Origin: Dehalococcoidia bacterium
GTDB taxonomy: Bacteria > Chloroflexota > Dehalococcoidia > Dehalococcoidales > Fen-1064
Assembly: GCA_003153955.1 (NCBI GenBank)
Contig: PMCB01000077.1
Coordinates: forward strand, 2,552 to 8,981
DNA: 6,430 nucleotides
Direction of reading: 5' to 3'
Part shown: positions 1-6,056 of the stretch, piece after piece
Numbering within the stretch: position 1 is the stretch's first letter
Layout: the number at the start of each line of letters is the position of its first letter
Translations under genes and position numbers: made by a program
Notes under the pieces: model-generated
Told to the model about the DNA's origin: nothing
Database searches by the model: none
What the model saw: the letters and a program-made list of their open reading frames with translations, nothing else

Positions 1-1064
<1,064 letters not shown>

Positions 1065-1082
1065 GAGATGTCCGGGTTGGAA

Positions 1083-1132
1083 ATTCTCAAAAATCATTGA
1101 CAAGAGCAGGCTAAAAACCGTATATTGAGAAT
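1083..1132. repeat. Inverted repeat bracketing the promoter of the small gene
   Basis: ATTCTCAA (1083-1090) is exactly complementary to TTGAGAAT (1125-1132). The left arm lies just upstream of the -35 box, and the right arm overlaps the end of the -10 box and runs to the expected transcription start. The arm centres are 42 bp apart, close to four helical turns, which would suit a pair of protein sites on one DNA face. Eight-base arms in an AT-rich stretch can arise by chance, so an operator role is only a guess. Confidence 0.3.
1097..1126 (+). promoter_or_regulatory. Sigma-70-type promoter for the 40-codon gene
   Basis: A perfect -35 hexamer TTGACA (1097-1102) is followed after 18 bp by TATATT (1121-1126, five of six matches to TATAAT). 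Transcription would start near 1133, giving a leader of about 28 nt that contains the ribosome binding site GGAGA (1148-1152) eight bases before the ATG at 1161. This is the best promoter match found in the window. It implies that the small gene is expressed independently of ftsZ. Confidence 0.72.
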
Positions 1133-1160
1133 ATCTAACATTTAACTGGAGACAATCGAG

Positions 1161-1283
1161 ATGGGCAGAAAACAGGAAAAAGCACAACAGCGCAAGACTT
1201 ATCAGGACAGCTTCAAGGGCGTCAAACACGGCCACGGCGGACGCTCAATCCGGAAGAAGGACGAGGCAGCTCTGGGTAAGTAG
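1161..1283 (+). CDS. Small basic protein of 40 residues, function unknown
   Basis: The gene reads ATG to TAG without interruption and encodes 40 residues, starting MGRKQEKAQQRKTY and ending RSIRKKDEAALGK. I do not recognise the family. The composition is striking: about a dozen Lys and Arg, several Gln in the N-terminal third, and a central Gly/His patch (KHGHGGRS, about 23-30). There is no hydrophobic segment, so it is neither a membrane nor an exported peptide. The charge and glycine content would fit RNA, ribosome or DNA binding, but that is inference. Support for a real gene comes from its signals: a consensus promoter at 1097-1126, GGAGA with 8-bp spacing before the ATG, and a strong terminator at 1346-1399. 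Together these predict a monocistronic RNA of about 265 nt. An alternative is that the main product is a structured small RNA. Confidence 0.75.
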   Translation: MGRKQEKAQQRKTYQDSFKGVKHGHGGRSIRKKDEAALGK

Positions 1284-1294
1284 CTTTCCGGGAA

Positions 1295-1336
1295 GTATAC
1301 CTTCGGGATACAGCCCCCCATCACCAACGTGGTGAT
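1295..1336 (+). other. Two small hairpins in the 3' untranslated region of the small gene
   Basis: GTATACCTTCGGGATAC (1295-1311) can fold as a seven-position stem with one mismatch around a TTC loop. ATCACC (1320-1325) pairs with GGTGAT (1331-1336) around the loop AACGT. Neither is followed by a T tract, so they are not terminators. With the terminator stem they give three consecutive hairpins between stop codon and transcript end, more structure than a simple 3' end needs. They might act in RNA stability or form part of a small RNA; short stems like these can also occur by chance. Confidence 0.35.
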
Positions 1337-1345
1337 TTAATATAT

Positions 1346-1399
1346 AGCAGATGACCAAAGGGTTTATTCTATATATATCCTTTGGTCATCTGCTTTTTT
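1346..1399 (+). terminator. Strong intrinsic terminator of the ftsZ/small-gene region
   Basis: AGCAGATGACCAAAGG (1346-1361) pairs perfectly over 16 bp with CCTTTGGTCATCTGCT (1379-1394), and a run of six T ends at 1399. The 17-nt AT-rich loop (1362-1378) is longer than usual. The T tract is on the plus-strand side only, so it should stop rightward transcription from the small gene and any read-through from ftsZ. It also protects the convergent rlmN region from antisense transcription. Confidence 0.9.
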
Positions 1400-1540
1400 G
1401 TGTTACATAGATTCAAACACTATTTTGGGGAATTTGGAAAATTGAATTGTTAGGAAAAATCAGGCAACGTTTGTATGAAGCTTATGCCAGTGTTAATGCA
1501 ACCCCTGCGACCTATCACTTAAAATGGCCTAGGAAACCTC
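1400..1540. other. Intergenic stretch with no supported gene
   Basis: This AT-rich interval lies between the terminator and the symmetric repeat element. A TTG-initiated frame opens at 1447 and reads into the repeats, but it has no convincing ribosome binding site and its second half is repeat translation. I see no RNA gene, no promoter and no long repeat here. It may be a decayed sequence that received the repeat element. Confidence 0.4.
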
Positions 1541-1648
1541 TGGATTGTCGGGTCAAGCCCGACAATGACAATGAAAAGAAAAAACAGCTTCAAGCAAAGC
1601 TTGAAGCTGTTTTTCACATTTGTCATTCCCGACCTGATCGGGAATCCA
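1541..1648. repeat. Symmetric composite repeat: two inverted palindromic units around a central hairpin
   Basis: The left unit (1541-1570) begins TGGATT, contains a perfect 9-bp stem ATTGTCGGG/CCCGACAAT (1544-1552 with 1558-1566, loop TCAAG), and ends AATGACA. The right unit (1621-1648) is the inverse: it begins TGTCATT, contains an 8-bp stem ATTCCCGA/TCGGGAAT (1625-1632 with 1638-1645, loop CCTGA), and ends AATCCA. Read on one strand, both units have the form TGGATT-stem-AATGACA, so they are diverged members of one repeat family in opposite orientation. A perfect 16-bp hairpin sits between them (1580-1614). The right unit resembles the ATTCCC-N8-GGGAAT type of dispersed bacterial repeat (Neisseria dRS3 is the well-known example). 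The layout recalls REP doublets or a small non-autonomous element. I see no target-site duplication and no transposase gene. Confidence 0.75.
1580..1614. terminator. Perfect 16-bp hairpin, probable bidirectional terminator
   Basis: AAAAACAGCTTCAAGC (1580-1595) pairs perfectly with GCTTGAAGCTGTTTTT (1599-1614) around a three-base loop. Both strands end the stem with a run of T: five T on the plus strand, and six T followed by CTTTTC on the minus strand. It lies about 200 nt past the rlmN stop codon and is the best candidate for ending leftward transcription from rlmN. It is also the core of the symmetric repeat at 1541-1648, so it may have arrived with that element. Confidence 0.6.
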
Positions 1649-1710
1649 TAACAATAATTTCCAATATCTATTTTCGGACAGCGTGAATTTGTTTTTATCT
1701 AAAGAGGGTC

Positions 1711-1809
1711 TTAACGCCCGCATTTGCATCCGCAAAGTATACATTTACTTCGTAAAGTACGTTCCGCTATAGCCTCTTGGACTCCCTTAGGAAGAGCAGG
1801 AATTTTCAA
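1711..1809 (-). CDS. Possible 32-codon Cys-rich peptide downstream of and in frame with rlmN
   Basis: On the minus strand, rlmN ends in tandem TAA TAA (1815-1810). The next codon in the same frame is TTG (1809-1807), followed by 31 open codons and a TAA at 1713-1711. The peptide begins (M)KIPALPKGVQEAIAERTLR and ends SKCILCGCKCGR. The ending has four Cys in a C-x2-C-x-C-x-C arrangement next to Arg and Lys, which could bind a metal ion or thiol-reactive ligand. I do not recognise a family. There is no Shine-Dalgarno site before the TTG, so translation would need re-initiation by ribosomes finishing rlmN, or some stop-codon read-through. Against it are the rare start codon and small size. In its favour are the protein-like sequence and tight placement. 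It may also be the decayed remnant of a longer gene. Confidence 0.4.
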   Translation of the reverse strand: MKIPALPKGVQEAIAERTLRSKCILCGCKCGR

Positions 1810-1812
1810 TTA

Positions 1813-2886
1813 TTATTTTGATTGGGTTAAGAAGCGGCTTCGGAGCTGGCCGCAGCCGGCATCGATGTCCTGTCCCCGGCTTTGACGCAGGGTGCAGTTA
1901 ATCCCAAGATTTTTCAATTCCTGCTGAAAAACCAGGACCCGGCTGCGCGGCGAGGGCCGCAAGGTTTGCGCGGAGGTGCTGTTGGCCGATATGAGGTTGA
2001 CATGACAGTTCATGCCCCGAATCAGGTCGGCCAAGGCCTGCGCCTGAGGAATTGAGTCGTTAACGCCGTCGAAGAGCGCGTATTCAAAACTGACACGGCG
2101 GCCTGTCTGCGCGAAATACCCACGGCAGGCCGGAATCAGTTTGTCCAGCGGGTATTTTTTATTGACCGGCACCAGTTGATTGCGTAATTTATCGTCGGGG
2201 GCGTGGAGCGAGACGGCCAGCCCGACCTGCAGCTTTTCCCCGCTGAGGCGTTCTATCCCCGGTATCAAACCGGCGGTGGAAACGGTCATACTGCGGGCGC
2301 TCAGGCCGAAACCGTCTTTAGCGTTCAGCATTTCAATCGCCTGCCAAACGGCACTATAATTCGCCAGCGGTTCGCCCATGCCCATGAAGACAATGTTGTC
2401 TACCTTCTCCCCTTCCCGTCCATTGCTTTTATCCTGTAATCGGCGGGCGAAGTATAAAACCTGGTCGATAATTTCGCCGGGAGTTAAATTCCTTTCAAAC
2501 CCCTGCTGGCCGGTGGCGCAAAAGGGACAGCCGATGGGGCAGCCGACCTGAGTGGAAACGCAGATGGTATAACGATGTTTGTTGCCGTCGGATGAAAATT
2601 GCATCAGGGCGGTTTCCACCGTTTTGCCGTCAGGCAGGCTGAACAGGACTTTAACCGTGCCGTCTTTGGCTTTAACTTCCCGGATGGGGGTTAAAGTATG
2701 CGGGGTTACGGCGGCAGCCAGTTTTTGGCGGAAGGACAACGGCAGGTCGGTCATTTCATCCCGGGACACGGCCAGTTTCCGGTAAACCCAATCCAACAGC
2801 TGTTTCGCGCGGTAGGAAGGTTCCCCCAGGGAAACGACCAGCTTTTTAACTGCGGCGATATCCATGTCGGTAAGAAAAACGGACAT
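1813..2886 (-). CDS. rlmN: 23S rRNA (adenine2503-C2) / tRNA (adenine37-C2) methyltransferase RlmN
   Basis: RlmN is a radical-SAM enzyme that methylates C2 of A2503 in 23S rRNA and A37 in some tRNAs, tuning decoding and peptidyl-transferase fidelity. From the ATG at 2886 the protein has 357 residues, normal for the family. The radical-SAM cluster motif C-x3-C-x2-C is at Cys116, Cys120 and Cys123 (GCPIGCPFC). GMGEP, typical of the SAM-binding region, is at about 169-173. The methyl-carrying cysteine is in DIDAGCGQL (Cys345, matching E. coli Cys355). Cys109 in CVSTQVGC matches E. coli Cys118. All key residues are present, so the enzyme should be active. The frame is open 27 codons further upstream, but that extension lacks family sequence; the ATG at 2886 gives the usual N-terminus. 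No Shine-Dalgarno site precedes it; a TATAAT lies six bases upstream. Confidence 0.96.
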   Translation of the reverse strand: MSVFLTDMDIAAVKKLVVSLGEPSYRAKQLLDWVYRKLAVSRDEMTDLPLSFRQKLAAAVTPHTLTPIREVKAKDGTVKVLFSLPDGKTVETALMQFSSDGNKHRYTICVSTQVGCPIGCPFCATGQQGFERNLTPGEIIDQVLYFARRLQDKSNGREGEKVDNIVFMGMGEPLANYSAVWQAIEMLNAKDGFGLSARSMTVSTAGLIPGIERLSGEKLQVGLAVSLHAPDDKLRNQLVPVNKKYPLDKLIPACRGYFAQTGRRVSFEYALFDGVNDSIPQAQALADLIRGMNCHVNLISANSTSAQTLRPSPRSRVLVFQQELKNLGINCTLRQSRGQDIDAGCGQLRSRFLTQSK

Positions 2887-2892
2887 AGTTAA

Positions 2893-2898
2893 ATTATA
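2893..2898 (-). promoter_or_regulatory. Possible -10 box of rlmN implying a leaderless transcript
   Basis: Read on the minus strand, a perfect TATAAT is followed by TTAACT and then the rlmN ATG at 2886. The expected start of transcription, about seven bases past the -10 box, falls on or next to the start codon. This would give a leaderless mRNA and fits the absence of a Shine-Dalgarno site. No good -35 hexamer is seen at 16-18 bp, which lowers confidence. Confidence 0.4.
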
Positions 2899-2946
2899 CC
2901 TTATGCGTGTGCAATATATTATGTCGCTTTTTAGCTTCAGGTCGTG

Positions 2947-2952
2947 TATAAT
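2947..2952 (+). promoter_or_regulatory. Possible -10 box for typA
   Basis: A perfect TATAAT lies about 225 bp upstream of the typA start codon. The hexamer 17 bp upstream of it (TCGCTT) is a poor -35 match. If used, it would give a long leader of about 215 nt containing the hairpins listed for this intergenic region. A closer promoter that I cannot recognise is equally possible. Confidence 0.28.
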
Positions 2953-3175
2953 AATAGATGTAAGCATTTCAGGAATGACAAATTTTATGTTCCAGACCTT
3001 TAATTACAATCATTCACACCGCTTCCGGCTATTCTCCGTCAGTTAAACGGGGCTGATGCGTCATTGCAAGACGCGGGCTCCCGAATGTCCTGTTATTCCA
3101 ATTTCCCCCGGTTTCCCATTTGCAGCGCCATTATGCCATGAATTATGTAAACTAATAAGGATAAAAACAAGTATT

Positions 3176-5014
3176 ATGAAGTACCGTAATGACCTCAGAA
3201 ATGTTGCTATCATCGCCCATGTCGACCACGGCAAAACAACCCTGGTCGATGCCCTGCTAAAACAAAGCCATGTCTTCCGTGACAACCAGGATACTGTCGA
3301 TTGTATTATGGACAGTAACACGCTGGAGCGGGAGAAAGGCATTACGATTCTGGCGAAAAACACCGCGATTATGTATAACGGAATCAAGATCAATATCATC
3401 GATACGCCCGGACACGCCGACTTCAGCGGCGAAGTAGAACGGGTAATTAACATGGCGGATGGCTGCATATTGCTGATTGATGCGGTAGAAGGCCCCATGC
3501 CGCAGACCAAATTCGTGCTGCGCGAGGCTTTTAAGAAGAAGTTAAAAATCATTGTTGTGATTAACAAAATGGACAGACAGAATGCGCGTATCCCCGAAGT
3601 TCTGAAACTGACTCAAGATTTGTTCCTCGAACTGGCGACAGATGCGGACCAACTGGATTTTCCGGTACTTTATGCCAGCGGCCGCGAAGGTATCGTGGTA
3701 AACGAGCCGGGGGTGGAAGGGAAAGATGTCAGCCCGCTTTTTGACATGATAATAGAAAAGGTACCCCCGCCGCAGATTGAAGAAGGCCCGTTCCAGATGC
3801 TGGTCTCCAACCTGGACTACGATACGCATAAGGGTAAAATCTCGATCGGGCGAATCTGGCGGGGCAAAGTCTCCCCGCACGACATCGTCCTTTGTTTAAG
3901 CGCCGACGGCAAGCAGACGCGCCATGAAATCGCCGAAGTATTCACCCACCTCGGCTTGAAACGTCTGGAATCACAGGGTGTTGAGGCCGGCGACATTGTT
4001 GCCGTTACCGGGGTTAAAGAAGTTACCATCGGGGATACCCTGGCCAGCCCGGAGCAGCCGGAAGCTTTGCCGCGCATTGAAATCGGCGAGCCGACCGTAG
4101 AAATGACCTTCGGCGTCAATACTTCCCCGTTTTCCGGCAGAGAAGGCCGGTTCAGCACCACGCGGCAGATACGTGAAAGGCTGTACCGCGAACTTGAATC
4201 GAACCTCAGCCTGCGGGTGCAGGATTCGGACCGGTCCGATACCTTTATCGTCAGAGGCCGCGGCGAGCTGCACCTCTCAATTCTGATTGAAACAATGCGG
4301 CGCGAGGGTTATGAATTCGAAGTTTCCAAACCGGAAGCCATCACCAAAATGGTCAACGGCAAATTGATGGAGCCGGTTGAAGCGTTAACCGTCGATATCA
4401 AAGAAGAATATATCGGCATCGTCAACGAAATGCTGAGCAAACGCCAGGCCGAAATGAGCGATATGCGCAACGACGGCAAGGGCAACGTGCGCATGGAATT
4501 CCACATTCCCACTAAAGGCCTGATCGGGTTCCGCAGCGCGTTTCTGACCGCCACCCGCGGCAGCGGCGTGATGAACACGATATTCCTGGGCTACGAACCG
4601 TGGAAGAAAGAAGTCGGTTCCATCCGCAGCGGCGTCTTGGTAGCCTCGGAAGCAGGCGTATCTGTGACCTACGGCTTAAATAACGCCCAGGAACGCGGGC
4701 TGCTCTTTATCGGTCCGGGCGTGCAGGTCTACGAAGGCATGATTGTCGGGCAGATTCAACGCTCAAGGGATATCGCCGTGAATGTCTGCAAAGAAAAGAA
4801 AATGACGAATATCCGCTCCTCAACTTCCGATATCGCCATCAAACTGACGCCGCCGATAATCTTCAGTCTGGAACAATCCATCGACTTCATTAACCGTGAC
4901 GAGCTGGCGGAAATAACCCCGGAGCATATCCGGTTGCGCAAGAAAATCCTCCAGGAAACAATGCGTTTGAGGGACATCTCCGCCACAAAGCGAAATGAAG
5001 AGGACTCGGATTAA
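3176..5014 (+). CDS. typA: Ribosome-associated translational GTPase TypA/BipA
   Basis: TypA (BipA) is a ribosome-binding GTPase related to EF-G and LepA. In studied bacteria it supports 50S subunit assembly and growth under cold and other stress. From the ATG at 3176 it has 612 residues, the usual family length. GTPase motifs are intact: AHVDHGKT (14-21, P-loop), the switch I region EREKGIT (51-57), DTPGHAD (76-82), NKMD (130-133) and YASG (166-169). EF-G-like domains follow, including RGRGELHLS near 360-368. The family-specific C-terminal domain includes TKGLIGFRS near 446-454, KLTPP near 556-560 and ITPEHIRLRKK near 580-590. The frame is open 40 codons upstream of 3176, but that part is unlike the family and overlaps possible repeat remnants. 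AAGGA lies about 14 bases before the ATG, longer than ideal spacing. The HAD phosphatase follows after 26 bp and is probably co-transcribed. Confidence 0.97.
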   Translation: MKYRNDLRNVAIIAHVDHGKTTLVDALLKQSHVFRDNQDTVDCIMDSNTLEREKGITILAKNTAIMYNGIKINIIDTPGHADFSGEVERVINMADGCILLIDAVEGPMPQTKFVLREAFKKKLKIIVVINKMDRQNARIPEVLKLTQDLFLELATDADQLDFPVLYASGREGIVVNEPGVEGKDVSPLFDMIIEKVPPPQIEEGPFQMLVSNLDYDTHKGKISIGRIWRGKVSPHDIVLCLSADGKQTRHEIAEVFTHLGLKRLESQGVEAGDIVAVTGVKEVTIGDTLASPEQPEALPRIEIGEPTVEMTFGVNTSPFSGREGRFSTTRQIRERLYRELESNLSLRVQDSDRSDTFIVRGRGELHLSILIETMRREGYEFEVSKPEAITKMVNGKLMEPVEALTVDIKEEYIGIVNEMLSKRQAEMSDMRNDGKGNVRMEFHIPTKGLIGFRSAFLTATRGSGVMNTIFLGYEPWKKEVGSIRSGVLVASEAGVSVTYGLNNAQERGLLFIGPGVQVYEGMIVGQIQRSRDIAVNVCKEKKMTNIRSSTSDIAIKLTPPIIFSLEQSIDFINRDELAEITPEHIRLRKKILQETMRLRDISATKRNEEDSD

Positions 5015-5040
5015 TTCCGGGCCGGATAAGAATTTAATTC

Positions 5041-5802
5041 ATGACAAAATCATTTCTTAAAATTACGCCAAAACTGGCGCGCCAAATCAGGCTCGTAATA
5101 GCTGATGTCGATGGGACGCTGCTCTGCGACGGCGACACAGTCAGCGAGGCGGTCGCACAAAGCATCCGTTCGCTGGAACGCTGCGGCATCATGGTCGGCT
5201 TCGATTCCGGCCGGCCGCTGACGCGTTTAGAGCCGCTGGCAAACGCCTTGAAAACAAGCGGCCCTGTGATTGCGGAAAACGGCTGCGTGGCCAAGCTGAC
5301 CAAGGAAAGCGGCCTTTACGATTTGGGCTATTCCCGCCAGCCGGCGTTGAAAATTTTAAATCAATTCAAGGCAGAGTTTAAGTCCGCCATCAGGGAAGCG
5401 CCGGATTTCAAAGACCGTCTGATTGACGTCGGGTTTTTCGCGGATAATATCCCGATGGAAGAACTGACCCAGCAACTGCAGGGCGTGCAGCTCCTGGATT
5501 CCGGCTATATGCTGCACATGATTCAGGAAGGTGTCAGTAAGGGGAAATCGCTGAAACGCATATTGGGGTTGATCGGTGACGGCACAATCCAGCCCGATGA
5601 AGTAATGGTTTTCGGCGATTCCGCCACGGATGTCTCCCTTTTCACCGAGTTTGAGAACAGCGTCCTGATTGTCAACCCGCGGCTGACCAAACCACAGACA
5701 GATTGCCTGCGGAGCATCCCCAAATTCAAAAGCGCTTTAGCCTTCGGAGAAGGCTTTGTGGAAGTGGCTGATTTTCTTGTCAAGCAGAGACTCACTACTT
5801 AA
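5041..5802 (+). CDS. HAD-superfamily hydrolase, subclass IIB (Cof / phosphoglycolate phosphatase-like)
   Basis: This 253-residue protein is a cytoplasmic HAD phosphatase. Motif I is DVDGTL with nucleophile Asp22 and acid/base Asp24. Motif II is FDSGRP (Ser56). The ENG sequence at 79-81 and the position of the cap between motifs II and III are typical of subclass IIB, which includes Cof-type, sucrose-phosphate and archaeal-type phosphoglycolate phosphatases. Motif III is VSKGKSL (Lys167) and motif IV is GDSATD (Asp193, Asp197). In most relatives motif IV reads GD(G/S)xND; here the Asn is Thr196. The catalytic aspartates and lysine are kept, so activity is likely, but the substrate (a sugar phosphate, phosphoglycolate or similar) cannot be named. 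The ATG at 5041 is the only good start; a weak GGATAAG precedes it. The 26-bp gap after typA suggests one operon. No terminator is evident downstream. Confidence 0.88.
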   Translation: MTKSFLKITPKLARQIRLVIADVDGTLLCDGDTVSEAVAQSIRSLERCGIMVGFDSGRPLTRLEPLANALKTSGPVIAENGCVAKLTKESGLYDLGYSRQPALKILNQFKAEFKSAIREAPDFKDRLIDVGFFADNIPMEELTQQLQGVQLLDSGYMLHMIQEGVSKGKSLKRILGLIGDGTIQPDEVMVFGDSATDVSLFTEFENSVLIVNPRLTKPQTDCLRSIPKFKSALAFGEGFVEVADFLVKQRLTT

Positions 5803-6056
5803 CACCCGACCTGAATGTTACCACCGCCGTCTAAAACCTGAGTTGTCTCAATTGCTTATTTGTTTGACATCAACCTTAGTCGTATGCTAACCTCCAGAAA
5901 ATGGTAAAGAAAGACGCCTGAATCAGCCTTTATCATTAAGTAACTCATACGTATATTGTCCGAATAATTACAGGTCGCCGGAAATACGTTATGTAAATCA
6001 CAAATCAGTAATTTTTCGTTACTAATAATTAAAAGTAAACCTAAAAAGGAGAAATC
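5803..6056. other. AT-rich intergenic region upstream of the molybdenum hydroxylase gene
   Basis: No gene is supported in these 254 bases. The region contains a possible promoter (5929-5957), an isolated TTGACA (5864-5869) without a good -10 at normal spacing, the 8-bp palindrome ATACGTAT (5947-5954) overlapping the possible -10, and a short hairpin AGTAA/TTACT (6007-6011 with 6019-6023) just ahead of the ribosome binding site. The shift from GC-rich coding sequence to AT-rich sequence suggests a regulatory region that starts a new transcription unit. I found no convincing intrinsic terminator for the upstream typA-phosphatase unit. Confidence 0.45.
5929..5957 (+). promoter_or_regulatory. Possible promoter of the FAD-binding subunit gene
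   Basis: TTTATC (5929-5934, weak -35) and TATATT (5952-5957, five of six -10 matches) are separated by 17 bp. Transcription would start near 5964 and give a leader of about 93 nt. The palindrome ATACGTAT overlaps the -10 box and could be a repressor or activator site. The TTGACA at 5864 is a better -35 but has no matching -10. Choice between these is uncertain. Confidence 0.3.

Larger units (their letters stand above)
2887..3175. other. Divergent intergenic region between rlmN and typA
   Basis: This AT-rich gap separates two divergent genes. It carries TATAAT boxes on opposite strands about 50 bp apart (2898-2893 minus, 2947-2952 plus). Between the plus-strand box and typA are two possible leader hairpins: CTCCGT/ACGGGG (3034-3039 with 3047-3052, one wobble pair) and GCGTC/GACGC (3058-3062 with 3070-3074). 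The words GGAATGACA (2972-2980) and CGTCATTG (3059-3066) resemble ends of the dispersed palindromic repeats seen at 1541-1648, so decayed repeat copies may lie here. No gene is supported. Confidence 0.45.

Noticed and set aside
1447..1686. TTG-started plus-strand frame of 79 codons
   Set aside because: Its second half is translation of the palindromic repeat units (for example LDCRVKPDNDN and CHSRPDRES), a familiar source of false genes, and it has no convincing ribosome binding site.
1553..1744. Minus-strand frame of 63 codons over the repeat element
   Set aside because: It reads through the hairpins and repeats in a different frame from the Cys-rich peptide and shows no family features or start signals.
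1702..1778. A possible three-stem RNA: AAGAGG/CCTCTT enclosing TTTGC/GCAAA and TTTAC/GTAAA hairpins
   Set aside because: Stems are only 5-6 bp, there is no promoter or tRNA-like feature, and the same bases are better explained as the minus-strand Cys-rich frame.
2887..2967. N-terminal extension of rlmN by 27 codons
   Set aside because: The extended part is AT-rich intergenic sequence that includes promoter-like TATAAT; family proteins start near the ATG at 2886.
3056..3175. N-terminal extension of typA by 40 codons
   Set aside because: The extension does not resemble TypA proteins, while the ATG at 3176 gives the standard N-terminus MKYRNDLRNVAIIAHVDHGK.
5815..5860. A possible terminator after the HAD gene (TGAG/CTCA stem near 5840)
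   Set aside because: The stem has only four base pairs and no T run follows directly.
5864..5892. TTGACA at 5864 as the main promoter of the FAD-subunit gene
   Set aside because: At 17-bp spacing the -10 position is CTAACC, a poor match; the TATGCT nearby is only 13 bp away.
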